NCBI GenBank assembly: GCA_025451845.1
Contig: JANWJS010000020.1
Coordinates: 62,001-126,000 of the forward strand
Length of the DNA stretch: 64,000 nt
Reading direction: 5' to 3'
Origin: Steroidobacteraceae bacterium
GTDB lineage: Bacteria; Pseudomonadota; Gammaproteobacteria; Steroidobacterales; Steroidobacteraceae
How positions within the stretch are numbered: the first letter of the stretch is position 1; every line of letters starts with the position of its first letter. Under the pieces are notes generated by a model. That model saw nothing but the letters and a program-made list of their open reading frames with translations, had not been told where the DNA came from and made no database searches. This document shows positions 1 through 9,155 of the stretch, in pieces. Position numbers and translations under genes: made by a program.

Positions 1-71
1 TGTGTGACCGAGTTCAAAGGACGAATGCCTTCCAGGGTGGAAAATAGCAGCGCTCCGGGGAGTGCAAGGTC

Positions 72-539
72 ATGCCACGATCCACCGTTATCCTGCTGGC
101 CACCTCGATGGTCGTCCTTCTGGGCGCCATCGGCGTCGCGCGTGCCGACACCGTTTACGAGTGGACCGACGCCAAAGGCGAGGTGCACTACACCGACCAG
201 TGGGTGCCGGGCGCGAAGCTCATCCGCAGCGATGCGACTCACCGGCCGAAGACGGAATCGGGCGCCGCGCAGGGAATCCAAAGCGAGAGCAATGCCGCTT
301 CCCAGGGGCTCCAGCAGCAGGCGCAGGCCCAGGCCGTACAGCAGGATGTGGCCAAGGCTCGCGCCGAGCGCTGCAGCCAGGACAAGGCGCAATACCAGAG
401 CATGACCCAATCGCGCCGCATTTACACGACCGACAAGAAGGGCGATCGGCAATACCTTTCCGATAGCGACGCGGACGCTGCCAGGCTAAAGGCCCGCCAG
501 GCGATGGACGCCGACTGCGGGACCGGCAGCGCACCCTAA
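72..539 (+). CDS. DUF4124 domain-containing exported protein
   Basis: A 155-residue protein that opens with a hydrophobic signal peptide ending near ARA|DTVYEW (cleavage around residue 25). The mature N terminus, VYEWTDAKGEVHYTDQ, is typical of the DUF4124 domain, a short beta-rich module found in periplasmic proteins of Gammaproteobacteria. The rest is Gln/Ala-rich, probably helical, with two cysteines (CSQDK and DADCG) that could form a disulfide. No enzymatic motif is visible. It lies alone, just upstream of an unrelated oxidoreductase on the same strand. The biochemical role of DUF4124 is not established. Confidence 0.8.
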   Translation: MPRSTVILLATSMVVLLGAIGVARADTVYEWTDAKGEVHYTDQWVPGAKLIRSDATHRPKTESGAAQGIQSESNAASQGLQQQAQAQAVQQDVAKARAERCSQDKAQYQSMTQSRRIYTTDKKGDRQYLSDSDADAARLKARQAMDADCGTGSAP

Positions 540-560
540 GCTGGATCCCGTTCGGATCCG

Positions 561-589
561 TTCCGAAACGAACGCTCGCGCACTATAGT
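561..589 (+). promoter_or_regulatory. Candidate sigma-70 promoter for the 628 oxidoreductase gene
   Basis: TATAGT at 584-589 is a good -10 hexamer. TTCCGA lies 17 bases upstream (561-566) as a weak -35. This would start transcription about 30 bases before the ATG at 628. That ATG has no obvious Shine-Dalgarno sequence. Confidence 0.35.
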
Positions 590-627
590 GGCGCTCGCGG
601 GAACGGCCGCGGCCGATTTTAGCCAAT

Positions 628-1518
628 ATGAAAACAGGATTCGTGGGGCTCGGGGCCATGGGCACTCACATGGCCCGCAATCTCCATCGCGCCGGCCTGC
701 TGACGGCTGTCTGGAATCGGACGGCAGAGAAGGCGCGCTCACTTGCTGAAGAGCTACGCGTCGAGGCGCCCGGCACGCTCGCGGAGTTAGCGGCCGGCGT
801 CGACGCTGTCGTCCTCTGCGTTTCGGCCGACAGCGATGTACTCGATGTGGTACGTGCCCTCGCTCCCGGTTTGGCTTCCGGGAGCCTCGTGCTCGACTGC
901 TCGACGGTCGCGGCCGATACGGCGCGCAAGGCCGCCGAGCTCCTGGGCAAGCAGGGCGTGGAGTTCCTCGATTGCCCGGTGAGCGGTGGGGTGGAGGGCG
1001 CGCGCGAGGGCACGCTCGCGGTCATGGCGGGCGGCAGCAATCAAGCCTTCGAGGACGCCCGGCCGGTACTCGCGGCGATGGGCCGGACGATCACGCATTT
1101 TGGCCCCACCGGCAGCGGCCAGGCCGCGAAGGCAACCAACCAGATCATGTGCGCCGGCATCATCGAGACGATCTCCGAGGCCATGGCGTTCGCGCGCGCC
1201 CAGGGCCTGCCGCTGGAGAAGCTGATCGAGACGCTCGGCAAGGGCGCGGGCTCCAGCTGGTACTTCGTCCACCGCGCGCCCAACATGGCGCGCGGCACCT
1301 ATCCCGCGGGCTTTCGCGTGCGGCTGCACGCGAAGGATCTGACCATCTGCCGCGACATGGCGGCGCGTTTCGGGGTCTCGCTGCCGGTGGTCGAGCGTAT
1401 GTTGAGCGAGTACGCGGAGCTCATCTCGCGCGGCTACGGCGATGAGGACATTTCCGCCGCCTTCCGGCTGAAGGCGGAGCTCTTCGAGCCCGCGCGAGGA
1501 CACGCTCCATCCGCCTGA
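628..1518 (+). CDS. NAD(P)-dependent oxidoreductase, 3-hydroxyisobutyrate dehydrogenase family
   Basis: A 296-residue beta-hydroxyacid dehydrogenase. The N terminus has the Rossmann dinucleotide motif GLGAMG at residues 7-12. The substrate-binding signature DCPVSGGVEGAREGTL follows near residues 112-127, and the catalytic lysine sits in KATNQIM (about residue 168). The C-terminal helical domain completes the usual length for the family (290-300). Such enzymes oxidise 3-hydroxyisobutyrate, tartronate semialdehyde or related hydroxyacids, or reduce succinic semialdehyde or glyoxylate. The sequence does not fix the substrate. Valine-catabolism or glycerate genes are absent nearby, so a precise name is not justified. 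Confidence 0.85.
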   Translation: MKTGFVGLGAMGTHMARNLHRAGLLTAVWNRTAEKARSLAEELRVEAPGTLAELAAGVDAVVLCVSADSDVLDVVRALAPGLASGSLVLDCSTVAADTARKAAELLGKQGVEFLDCPVSGGVEGAREGTLAVMAGGSNQAFEDARPVLAAMGRTITHFGPTGSGQAAKATNQIMCAGIIETISEAMAFARAQGLPLEKLIETLGKGAGSSWYFVHRAPNMARGTYPAGFRVRLHAKDLTICRDMAARFGVSLPVVERMLSEYAELISRGYGDEDISAAFRLKAELFEPARGHAPSA

Positions 1519-1529
1519 CCCGAAGCTCG

Positions 1530-2618
1530 ATGCTGCGGCAGGCGCTGCGCGGCGGCGCGGAGTCTTTCTATCTCCCGGATTTCTGCACCTCGCGGGCCGC
1601 GCTCGCGATCGTGCTCATCGTCGAGTTGACCGCCATCGTGCTTACGCTGGCGCGCCAGGGTGCGGATCAGGGCGGAGCGCTCGATTTCTGGGCCGATCTC
1701 GCGCGTAGCTCACTGTTCCTTCTCTGGGTCGGGCTCGTTTGCGCCGCACTCCTTTGCTGGACCCGCACCCAACTCGAGCGGCTGACCGTCGCCCGCGGCT
1801 CGGCCGCGGTGTTGGCGCTACTCACCGCTGCCATCGGCGCGATCTCGGCCGCTGCCTATTTCATCGGGCGCAGTCCGGTCGCCATCGGGGCTGGGACGGT
1901 GGAATTCTTCCCGTCGGCCGCCTGGCCCTTCGCGCTGCGCAACATGGCGATCGGCTTCGTGATCATCGCGGTCGCGCTGCGGTACTTCTACGTGACGCAC
2001 CAGTGGCGGCGTAACATCGAGATGCGCGCGGCTGCGCGCGTACACGCGCTGCAGGCCCGCATCCGCCCGCATTTCCTCTTCAACAGCATGAACACCATTG
2101 CCTCGCTCACCCGCTCCGACCCGGAGCTTGCGGAGCAGGCGGTGCAGGACCTGGCGGACCTGTTCCGCGCGTCCCTGAGCGATCAGCACCAGACCATCAC
2201 GCTGGAAGAGGAGCTGGATGTGGCGCGCACGTACCAGCGCATCGAGGAGCTGCGCCTCGGTCCGCGGTTGCGCGTGAGTTGGGATGTCGAACGCCTCCCG
2301 AGAAAGGCGCGCGTCCCCGGCCTGTTGCTGCAGCCGCTGATCGAGAACGCAATCTATCATGGCATCGAGCCACGCCCCGAGGGCGGCACCGTCGGCATCG
2401 TGGGTGAGCTCACGGGCGATCTGGTCACGATTGTCGTGCGCAATCCTGTGGCGGAGCGCCAAAGTGAGCGCGAAGGCAACCGGCTGGCGCTCGCCAACAT
2501 CCGCGAGCGCCTGGCGCTGCTCTACGGCGAGCTCGCTCTCGTGAAGGCCGGGCGCTTCGGCGAGGAGTACATCGTAACCCTGCGCTTTCCGCATGTCAGC
2601 GCGCACGCGAAGGCCTGA
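1530..2618 (+). CDS. algZ: Sensor histidine kinase, LytS/AlgZ (FimS) type
   Basis: A 362-residue membrane kinase. Four hydrophobic segments occupy roughly residues 20-160. The cytoplasmic His_kinase domain follows, with the phosphoacceptor motif RPHFLFNSMN (His181) and a HATPase_c domain with the N box LIENAIYHGIEP. This is the atypical LytS/YehU/AlgZ class that pairs with LytTR regulators, and the next gene, 6 bases downstream, is exactly such a regulator. In Pseudomonas the equivalent FimS/AlgR pair controls alginate and type IV pili. The targets here are unknown. The symbol is given by family resemblance; no signal-sensing domain beyond the membrane region is visible. Confidence 0.85.
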   Translation: MLRQALRGGAESFYLPDFCTSRAALAIVLIVELTAIVLTLARQGADQGGALDFWADLARSSLFLLWVGLVCAALLCWTRTQLERLTVARGSAAVLALLTAAIGAISAAAYFIGRSPVAIGAGTVEFFPSAAWPFALRNMAIGFVIIAVALRYFYVTHQWRRNIEMRAAARVHALQARIRPHFLFNSMNTIASLTRSDPELAEQAVQDLADLFRASLSDQHQTITLEEELDVARTYQRIEELRLGPRLRVSWDVERLPRKARVPGLLLQPLIENAIYHGIEPRPEGGTVGIVGELTGDLVTIVVRNPVAERQSEREGNRLALANIRERLALLYGELALVKAGRFGEEYIVTLRFPHVSAHAKA

Positions 2619-2624
2619 GGGCAG

Positions 2625-3356
2625 ATGCTCAGGGTACTGATCGTTGACGATGAGCCCCCGGCGCGTGAGCGGCTGCGAAGTCTGCTCGCGGAGATCGGTC
2701 AGGCCGAGATCGTCGGTGAGGCCGGGACCGGCGTCGAGGCGCTGAGCCAGGCCGCCGCACGCTCTCCCGATGTCGTGCTGCTCGACGTGCGCATGCCTGG
2801 CATGGATGGCATCGAGGCGGCAAGGCACCTGAGCACCCTGGAGGAGCCGCCGGCGGTGATCTTCACCACCGCTTACGACCAGTATGCCGTCAACGCTTTC
2901 GAGACGCGCGCCGTGGGATATCTCCTCAAGCCCATCCGCAAGGAGAAGCTGGCCACCGCGCTCGCACAGGCGGGACGGCTCACGCGCTTGCAGCTGCAGC
3001 GCCTCGCGACCGCCGCGAGAGCGGAACGCCGCACACACATCGCCGTGCGCCATCGCGAGGGCCTGCGCCTCATCCCGCTCGAGGACGTGCAGTATTTCCT
3101 CGCCGAGCAGAAGTACACCACCGTGCGCCACCTGCGGGGTGAGGATCTGATCGAGGACTCGCTGCGCGCGCTCGAGGAGGAGCTCGCTCCCGACTTCGTG
3201 CGCATCCATCGCAATGCGTTGGTTGCCGTACGCCATCTCGATGGCATCGAGCGCAATGCCGACGGCCAGTACTTCGTGCGGCTGCGCGGCTGCGAGGCGC
3301 CGCTTGCCGTCAGCCGCCGGATGGCGGGAGAGCTGCGCGAGCGGTTTCGATTATGA
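2625..3356 (+). CDS. algR: LytTR-family response regulator, AlgR-like
   Basis: A 243-residue regulator. The receiver domain (1-120) has the acidic pair DDE near residues 8-10, phosphoacceptor Asp54 in LLDVRMPGMDG, and conserved Lys in LLKPI. The C-terminal LytTR DNA-binding domain (about 138-240) includes the FVRIHRNALVAV segment typical of the family. It is cotranscribed with the AlgZ-like kinase 6 bases upstream. LytTR proteins bind pairs of short direct repeats about two helical turns apart. A candidate repeat pair resembling the AlgR box lies at 37295-37335 in this window. In Pseudomonas, algZ-algR neighbours argH and hem genes; here dapF follows instead. Confidence 0.87.
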   Translation: MLRVLIVDDEPPARERLRSLLAEIGQAEIVGEAGTGVEALSQAAARSPDVVLLDVRMPGMDGIEAARHLSTLEEPPAVIFTTAYDQYAVNAFETRAVGYLLKPIRKEKLATALAQAGRLTRLQLQRLATAARAERRTHIAVRHREGLRLIPLEDVQYFLAEQKYTTVRHLRGEDLIEDSLRALEEELAPDFVRIHRNALVAVRHLDGIERNADGQYFVRLRGCEAPLAVSRRMAGELRERFRL

Positions 3357-3375
3357 GTTATGATCTCGCGCTGTG

Positions 3376-4203
3376 ATGCGCATCGAGTTCACCAAGATGC
3401 ATGGGTTGGGTAACGACTTCGCGGTGTTCGATGCCGCGGCCGCCCCAGCGCTCGATGAGGCGCTCATCCGCCGCCTCGCGGACCGGCACACCGGCATCGG
3501 GTTCGACCAGGCGCTCCTGCTGGAGGCCCCCCGCGCCGCGGATACTGCCGCTTTCTACCGCATCTTCAATGCGGACGGCGCGGAGGTGGAGCAGTGCGGC
3601 AACGGCGTCCGGTGCCTCGCGGCGCTCCTCGCCGCGCGCGGGCTTGCGCGCTCGGGCACGGTCACGATGGATAGTCCTGCGGGCCTGATTCGGGCGCGCA
3701 CTCTGGACAGCGGCCTGGTGTCTGTGGACATGGGACCGGTGCGCTTCGATCCCCGCGCGCTACCCTTCGATGCGCAGGCGGAGGCGGAGCGCTATCGGCT
3801 CGAGGTCGCCGGCGCCGAAATCGAGATCGGCGCCGTCTCGCTCGGCAATCCGCATGCCGTCGTCGCCGTGGACTCCGTCGAGACCGCCCCCGTGGAGCGT
3901 CTCGGCCCGGCGATCGAGCGCCACCTGCGCTTTCCCAGGCGCGTGAACGCGGGCTTCATGCAGATCATCGACCGCGGACACATCCGTCTGCGAGTGTACG
4001 AGCGAGGCGTAGGCGAGACTCTGGCTTGTGGCACGGGGGCCTGCGCGGCCGTGGCGGTGGGGCGGCGCTGGGGCAAGCTCGCCCCGGAAGTGCACGTCAG
4101 GGTGCGTGGCGGCGAGTTGCGAGTAAACTGGAATGGTCCGGGAGAGAACATCTGGCTGACGGGGCCCGCGGAGGTCTCCTTCGCAGGCCACGTAGAGGTT
4201 TGA
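3376..4203 (+). CDS. dapF: Diaminopimelate epimerase
   Basis: Converts LL- to meso-diaminopimelate for lysine and peptidoglycan synthesis in the cytosol. The 275-residue protein has both catalytic cysteines in their family contexts: QCGNGVRC in the first half and ETLACGTGAC in the second. It also has the N-terminal signature KMHGLGNDF. The ATG at 3376 was chosen; a GTG at 3373 in the same frame is possible, with TATGAT at 3359-3364 just upstream as a potential -10. A DUF484 gene follows after 2 bases, then xerC, the order seen in many Gammaproteobacteria. LptM, often adjacent to dapF, lies instead at 11954. Confidence 0.97.
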   Translation: MRIEFTKMHGLGNDFAVFDAAAAPALDEALIRRLADRHTGIGFDQALLLEAPRAADTAAFYRIFNADGAEVEQCGNGVRCLAALLAARGLARSGTVTMDSPAGLIRARTLDSGLVSVDMGPVRFDPRALPFDAQAEAERYRLEVAGAEIEIGAVSLGNPHAVVAVDSVETAPVERLGPAIERHLRFPRRVNAGFMQIIDRGHIRLRVYERGVGETLACGTGACAAVAVGRRWGKLAPEVHVRVRGGELRVNWNGPGENIWLTGPAEVSFAGHVEV

Positions 4204-4205
4204 CA

Positions 4206-4937
4206 ATGACGACACGAGAAGCCCGAGGGTTGGCCACCAAGGAAAACGAGGAAGACGCGATCGCCGCGTACCTGCAGCACAATCCCGATTTCTTCGAGCG
4301 CCACCAGGTCCTGCTCACCCGCTTGCGGATACCGCACGCGCGCGGCGGCTCCACCATCTCGCTGGTGGAGCGTCAGATCGAGGTCCTGCGCGAGAAGCAT
4401 GCCGCGCTCGAGGGCAAGCTCACGGAGCTGGTGAGCGTTGCGCGCGCCAACGACACGATTGCGGAGAAGCTGCATCGCTTCACGCGCAAGTTGCTCCGTA
4501 CGCGCTCGCGCGCCGCTGCCGTAACGCTCATCGAAGCCAGCCTGCGGGAAGACTTCGACGCCTTTCACGGCGTGCTCGTGTTGATTGGAGAGTACCCCGA
4601 TCTCGCTGCGCAGGGCTTCGTGCGCACCTTCGCGGTCGACGACGCGGGACTGAAGTCCTTCGAGACGCTGTTTGCCAGCGGGAAGCCGCGATGCGGCCAG
4701 GTGCGCGACACGCAGCGCGAGTTTCTCTTCGGCCAGGATGCCAACGACATCGGCTCCGTGGCCCTGGTGCCGCTTCTGGCTGACAGCGCGGCACGCTCCG
4801 GCGCGAGCGGCCCGCTTGGCGTGCTCGCGCTCGGCAGCGCCGATCGCGACCGCTTCCATCCGGGAATGAGCACCGAATTCCTCGGACGCATGGCCGATCT
4901 GATCGCCGACTCGCTGGCCCCCGGCCCGAGCAAGTGA
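4206..4937 (+). CDS. DUF484 family protein
   Basis: A 243-residue soluble protein of the DUF484 family, a GAF-like module found almost invariably between dapF and xerC. The N terminus (AAYLQHNPDFFERH) is the family signature. A short coiled coil (about 58-85, RQIEVLREKHAALEGKL) follows, then the GAF-like domain ending with the GVLALGS and HPGMSTEFL segments. The start ATG lies 2 bases after the dapF stop, so the two are translationally coupled. No catalytic residues are known. Its function is uncharacterised, although the conserved neighbourhood implies a link to XerC or cell-wall synthesis. Confidence 0.9.
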   Translation: MTTREARGLATKENEEDAIAAYLQHNPDFFERHQVLLTRLRIPHARGGSTISLVERQIEVLREKHAALEGKLTELVSVARANDTIAEKLHRFTRKLLRTRSRAAAVTLIEASLREDFDAFHGVLVLIGEYPDLAAQGFVRTFAVDDAGLKSFETLFASGKPRCGQVRDTQREFLFGQDANDIGSVALVPLLADSAARSGASGPLGVLALGSADRDRFHPGMSTEFLGRMADLIADSLAPGPSK

Positions 4938-5008
4938 TACTGGCGGGAAGGCGGCCCGCCCGCCCTCCTCGTGCGCGCGGCCCGTGCCCACCCACTAGCG
5001 CTGAGACA

Positions 5009-5035
5009 GCGGGCCAGGGCCGTTCCCTGGCCCGC
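5009..5035. terminator. Strong hairpin downstream of DUF484 gene; member of a dispersed hairpin family
   Basis: An 11-bp perfect stem (GCGGGCCAGGG / CCCTGGCCCGC) with loop CCGTT, 72 bases after the DUF484 stop. There is no U tract, so it is either a 3'-end stabiliser or a rho-assisted terminator. Similar hairpins lie at 14264, 47784 and 56078. Confidence 0.4.
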
Positions 5036-5055
5036 GGCGAAAGGTGTAGGGTCTC

Positions 5056-5081
5056 GCGCAAATCGTCTCGACGATTTGCGC
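5056..5081. repeat. Perfect 12-bp palindrome before xerC
   Basis: GCGCAAATCGTC and its reverse complement are separated by TC, and the right arm is followed by CAATAAA. A related palindrome followed by CAATCAAA lies at 57189-57215. It could act as an operator or REP-like element; it sits 16 bases before the xerC start. Confidence 0.5.
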
Positions 5082-5097
5082 CAATAAACGACAGCCC

Positions 5098-6111
5098 ATG
5101 ACGCCGGCCGCCATCGCCTGGATAGAGCGCTTCCGCCAGTACCTCACGACGGAGAGGCGTTGCTCGCCGCACACGGTGGCTGCCTACACGCGCGACCTGC
5201 GGGCGCTGGTGTCGTACTGCGATCGCACGGGCATCACAGGCTGGACGGGCATCGACAGCGGTCACTTACGAGCCTTTGCGGCCCGGCTGCATGCCGGCGG
5301 CCTCGGACCGCGCAGCATTCAACGGCGGCTTTCCGCGGTACGCAGCTTCTACGAGTTCCTGCAACGGGAAGCGCATGCGCTGCGAACCGGTATGCGAACC
5401 GTGGGGCCGGGCGCGGCTGCTGCCGGTGCGATCGATACGACCGAAACTGCCGCGGGTGGTGACAACGACCCGCGCGAAGTCGTGCGGATTCGGAGCAATC
5501 CGGGCCAGGACGTGCGGGCGCCGAAGGCGGCACGGCGATTGCCGGAGACATTGGATGCCGACCAGATGGCGCGCCTCCTGGAGATCCCGGCCGGGGAGCC
5601 TTTCGCCACCCGGGATCGCGCCATCATGGAGCTGCTCTACTCCTCCGGCCTGCGGCTCGCCGAAGTCGTAGGGCTCGACCTCGGCCATCTCGATTTGCCC
5701 GACCGCACGGTGCACGTGCTTGGCAAGGGACGCAAAGCGCGCCTCGTACCCGTCGGCCGGGTGGCGCTGCGCGCGCTCGAGCGTTGGCTCATGGAGCGCG
5801 TTGGGCTGACACGGCCCGGCGAGCAGGCCCTCTTCGTCGGCCGCTGGGGGCGGCGCCTCGGGCGGCGGGCCGTCGAGCTGCGGGTCGCGTACTGGGCGCG
5901 CCGCCAGGGCGTTCCGGCGCACGTCTATCCCCACCTCTTTCGGCATTCTTTCGCCTCGCACCTGCTCGAGTCCGGCGCCGGGCTGCGTGGGGTGCAGGAG
6001 CTCCTGGGCCACGCCGATATCGCCACGACCCAGATCTACACTCACCTTGACTTCCAGCACCTCGCCCGCACTTACGACGCTACCCATCCGCGCGCGCGTC
6101 GCAAGGTCTAG
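5098..6111 (+). CDS. xerC: Site-specific tyrosine recombinase XerC
   Basis: Resolves chromosome dimers at dif together with XerD and FtsK. The N-terminal SAM-like core-binding domain (1-95) contains [16 protein letters not shown]. The catalytic domain holds the full set: Arg186 (SGLRLAE), Lys210 (LGKGRKAR), His279 and Arg282 (HLFRHSF), His305 (LLGHADI) and nucleophile Tyr314 (TTQIYTHLD). At 337 residues it is about 35 longer than usual. The excess is one insertion (about 101-133, Gly/Ala-rich and acidic) in the linker between the domains, just before the [10 protein letters not shown] motif. Catalytic function should be intact. Confidence 0.93.
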   Translation: MTPAAIAWIERFRQYLTTERRCSPHTVAAYTRDLRALVSYCDRTGITGWTGIDSGHLRAFAARLHAGGLGPRSIQRRLSAVRSFYEFLQREAHALRTGMRTVGPGAAAAGAIDTTETAAGGDNDPREVVRIRSNPGQDVRAPKAARRLPETLDADQMARLLEIPAGEPFATRDRAIMELLYSSGLRLAEVVGLDLGHLDLPDRTVHVLGKGRKARLVPVGRVALRALERWLMERVGLTRPGEQALFVGRWGRRLGRRAVELRVAYWARRQGVPAHVYPHLFRHSFASHLLESGAGLRGVQELLGHADIATTQIYTHLDFQHLARTYDATHPRARRKV

Positions 6112-6249
6112 GGCGAGCGTGCAGCGCGAAGCAAGCCGGCAGGCCGCTCTCCCGGCCGCGAGGTTGGAAAGGCTGGTGGGTCGCGCTCGCGCGACGTGCC
6201 GAGCAACCGGCAGGATGCCGACTTTGCGCCAATCGACCAAGAGGACTCG

Positions 6250-6822
6250 ATGACCGATTCGCAGCATTTCGATCCGCATGGCACGACCATCCTCGGTGTA
6301 CGGCGCAACGGCGCGGTGGCGCTGGCCGGCGACGGCCAGGTCACGCTCGGCAACACCGTCATGAAGGGCAACGCGCGCAAGGTGCGCAAGCTCTACAACG
6401 ACAAGGTGCTCGCCGGCTTCGCCGGCGGAACGGCGGACGCCTTCACGCTCTTCGAGCGCTTCGAAGGCAAGCTGGAGAAGTATGGCAACCTCACCCGCGC
6501 CGCCATCGAGCTCGCCAAGGACTGGCGCTCGGACCGCTACCTGCGGCGCCTCGAGGCGCTGCTGCTGGTCGGCGATCCCGGAAAACTCCTCGTGATCTCC
6601 GGCAACGGCGATGTCATCGAGCCGGATATCGATGCCGTCGCCATCGGCTCCGGCGGACAATTCGCTCTCGCAGCCGCGCGTGCCATGCTCGAGACGACGC
6701 AGCTCGATGCCGGCAGCATCGCAGAGCGCTCGCTCAACATCGCCGCCGACATCTGCATCTACACGAACCGGAATCTCACCATCGAGCAGCTGGGGCAGGA
6801 TATCCCGGCCTCTCGCGCCTGA
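6250..6822 (+). CDS. hslV: ATP-dependent protease subunit HslV
   Basis: Peptidase subunit of the HslUV (ClpYQ) protease in the cytosol. The 190-residue protein has an 11-residue N-terminal extension before the catalytic Thr12 in [11 protein letters not shown]. That extension must be removed to expose the N-terminal threonine, as in Xanthomonas-type HslV. The family core follows: [20 protein letters not shown] and [16 protein letters not shown]. The C-terminal helix contacts HslU. hslU starts 14 bases downstream, forming the standard operon. ATG 6250 was chosen because it is the last in-frame start before the Thr. Confidence 0.96.
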   Translation: MTDSQHFDPHGTTILGVRRNGAVALAGDGQVTLGNTVMKGNARKVRKLYNDKVLAGFAGGTADAFTLFERFEGKLEKYGNLTRAAIELAKDWRSDRYLRRLEALLLVGDPGKLLVISGNGDVIEPDIDAVAIGSGGQFALAAARAMLETTQLDAGSIAERSLNIAADICIYTNRNLTIEQLGQDIPASRA

Positions 6823-6836
6823 AGCAACGCAACATC

Positions 6837-8174
6837 ATGTCATCACTGACACCCCGCGAGATCGTCCAGGAGCTGGACAAGCACATCATCGGCCAGGACG
6901 CCGCCAAGCGCGCCGTCGCCATCGCGCTGCGCAACCGCTGGCGCCGCATGCAGGTGGCGGAGCCGCTACGCCAGGAGATCACGCCGAAGAACATCCTGAT
7001 GATCGGGCCCACCGGCGTCGGCAAGACGGAGATCGCGCGCCGGCTGGCGCGGCTCGCCAACGCTCCCTTCGTGAAGGTCGAGGCCACCAAGTTCACGGAA
7101 GTCGGCTATGTCGGCCGCGACGTCGACTCCATCGTCAAGGAGCTGGTGGACGTCGCCGTGAAGATTACCCGCGAGCAGGAGATGCACAAGGTGCGCGAGC
7201 GTGCCGCCGAAGCGGCGGAAGAGCGCGTGCTCGATGCGCTCCTGCCGAAACCGCGCATGATGGGTTTCTCCACCGACGAGCCGGCCCAGCCGCGCGATGC
7301 GGACACGCGCGAGAAGTTCCGCCGCATGTTGCGCGCTGGCGAGCTCGACGAGCGCGAGATCGAGCTCGAGCTGCGCGCGATGCCGATGGGCGTCGAGATC
7401 ATGGCGCCGCCCGGTATGGAGGAAATGCAGCAGCAACTGCAATCCATGTTCCAGAACCTGGGCGGCAACCGCACCCGCAGCCGCAAGGTCAAGGTACGCG
7501 AGGCGCAGAAACTCCTCCTCGAGGACGAGGCCGGGAAACTCATCAACGAGGATGAGCTCAAGGTCCAAGCCCTCGCCAACGCGGAGCAGAACGGCATCGT
7601 CTTTATCGACGAGATCGACAAGGTGACGCGCCGACAGGAGACGATGGGCGCGGATGTGTCGCGTGAGGGCGTACAGCGCGATCTGCTGCCGCTAGTCGAA
7701 GGCTCTACCGTGGCCACCAAGTACGGACCGGTGAAGACCGATCACGTACTTTTCATCGCCTCGGGCGCCTTCAGCCTGTCCAAGCCCTCCGACCTCATCC
7801 CGGAGCTGCAGGGACGGCTGCCGATCCGCGTCGAGCTCGACTCGCTCAAGGTGGGCGATTTCGTGCGCATCCTCACGGAGCCCGACGCATCGCTCACCTC
7901 GCAATATCAGGCGTTGATGAGTACGGAGGGCGTGTCAGTGCACTTCACGGAGGACGGTGTGCGGCGCATTGCCGAGATCGCCTTCCAAGTGAACGAACGC
8001 ACGGAGAATATCGGCGCCCGGCGCCTCCACACGGTGATGGAGCGTCTGCTGGAGTCGGTTTCCTACGAGGCGTCCGAGCAGGGCGGCACGCAGGTGACGA
8101 TCGATGGCAAGTACGTCGATGACCACCTCGGCAACCTCGCAAAGGACGAGGACCTCAGCCGGTACATTCTCTAG
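6837..8174 (+). CDS. hslU: ATP-dependent protease ATPase subunit HslU
   Basis: AAA+ unfoldase that feeds substrates to HslV. The 445-residue length is standard. Walker A is GPTGVGKT (about 58-65) and Walker B is [10 protein letters not shown]. The pore motif GYVGRD is present near residue 91, and the variable I domain spans about 110-240. The C terminus, DLSRYIL, matches the family tail that inserts into HslV. It is cotranscribed with hslV, and its stop faces the convergent dsbA-like gene with a short hairpin between them. Confidence 0.97.
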   Translation: MSSLTPREIVQELDKHIIGQDAAKRAVAIALRNRWRRMQVAEPLRQEITPKNILMIGPTGVGKTEIARRLARLANAPFVKVEATKFTEVGYVGRDVDSIVKELVDVAVKITREQEMHKVRERAAEAAEERVLDALLPKPRMMGFSTDEPAQPRDADTREKFRRMLRAGELDEREIELELRAMPMGVEIMAPPGMEEMQQQLQSMFQNLGGNRTRSRKVKVREAQKLLLEDEAGKLINEDELKVQALANAEQNGIVFIDEIDKVTRRQETMGADVSREGVQRDLLPLVEGSTVATKYGPVKTDHVLFIASGAFSLSKPSDLIPELQGRLPIRVELDSLKVGDFVRILTEPDASLTSQYQALMSTEGVSVHFTEDGVRRIAEIAFQVNERTENIGARRLHTVMERLLESVSYEASEQGGTQVTIDGKYVDDHLGNLAKDEDLSRYIL

Positions 8175-8195
8175 CCGGCCTGCGTCTGCCGGGGA

Positions 8196-8227
8196 CCTGT
8201 TGCCTCGAGCCTATGCCGGGCAACGGG
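8196..8227. terminator. Hairpin between convergent hslU and dsbA-like genes
   Basis: CCTGTTGCC pairs with GGCAACGGG (nine pairs including one wobble) around a 14-base loop in the 59-base gap between the two stop codons. There is no U tract; a bidirectional, weak terminator is plausible. Confidence 0.35.
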
Positions 8228-8233
8228 TCTGCG

Positions 8234-9139
8234 TCAGCCCGTGCCTTGCTTGTGGTCGTGTTCCCAAGCGGCCAGGAAGTTGATCACTGAGATCAGCTTG
8301 TTCTCGCTGCCGGCCTTGCCCACGTCGGTGCTGAACTTGCCATCCACCGCGATGAAGGGCACGCCCTGCACCTGGTAGCCGTTCGTGATCTCGTCCGCCT
8401 GTTGAACCTGGGTACCGACATAAAAGGAGCTGTAAGCCTTCTCAAAGGTGCCCGCGCTGAGGCCGTTCTGCTCAGCCCAGCTCTCCTGCTGCTTGAGAGT
8501 GTCCTCCTTGCTGTTGGAGAAGAGCACGGATTCAGAGCCCGACTGAGCTTCCACGTCATGCATGTAGGCGAAGACCTTCTCCACCAGGTCGTCGCGGCCC
8601 AGCGACTCGAGCGTGTAGAAGAGCTGCGCGTGCGCGCGATGCACAGGACCCCACATCACCGGCACGCGAACGAACTGGACGTACGCGGGCTTGTTCTTGA
8701 GCCACTGGCGGATGTAAGGCTCCAGCGCGTAGCAGTGCGGGCAGCCGAGCCAGAACACTTCGAGCACCTCGACTTTTCCGGGTGCGACCGTAGTCGGCTG
8801 CGCGGGGGAAATCACATCGTAGTTGACGCCTGCCTTCCACTCGCTGCTTTCGGGCAGCGCCGAGCTCGCGGGCACGGCCGCCAAGCGCTCGAGCGAAGTG
8901 CTGTCGGCCTCCGCGGCCTGTGCGCTGCTCACCGGGCCGCCCGATGCCGCGGGCCGCGCCACGGCTACCGGTTGATGGTTGCCCGCCGCCGGTGCGGCAG
9001 TTTCGCTGGGCTGCCCCGGGGCTGACGCGGCGTTCTGGGCGGCCTGTTGCGGCGCGTGGCTGTGTCGCCACCAGACGGCGAGGGCGATCAGGACCGCGAC
9101 GGATATCGTGAGGACGGCAGGCGATAGTTTTCGGGTCAT
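8234..9139 (-). CDS. Membrane-anchored thiol:disulfide interchange protein, DsbA family
   Basis: A 301-residue thioredoxin-fold protein. An N-terminal membrane anchor (about 10-26) is followed by a long Ala/Pro linker (30-90). The DsbA domain has active site C133-P-H-C136 (WLGCPHCYALEP) and the cis-proline loop GVPFI. CPHC is the DsbA-type oxidase motif, so it likely introduces disulfides in periplasmic proteins. It follows the cytochrome c4 gene by 16 bases on the same strand. The cc4-dsbA-engB neighbourhood is shared with Pseudomonas, where the gene is called dsbH or dsbA2. Confidence 0.85.
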   Translation of the reverse strand: MTRKLSPAVLTISVAVLIALAVWWRHSHAPQQAAQNAASAPGQPSETAAPAAGNHQPVAVARPAASGGPVSSAQAAEADSTSLERLAAVPASSALPESSEWKAGVNYDVISPAQPTTVAPGKVEVLEVFWLGCPHCYALEPYIRQWLKNKPAYVQFVRVPVMWGPVHRAHAQLFYTLESLGRDDLVEKVFAYMHDVEAQSGSESVLFSNSKEDTLKQQESWAEQNGLSAGTFEKAYSSFYVGTQVQQADEITNGYQVQGVPFIAVDGKFSTDVGKAGSENKLISVINFLAAWEHDHKQGTG

Positions 9140-9155
9140 AGTAGGAATCCGGTCC

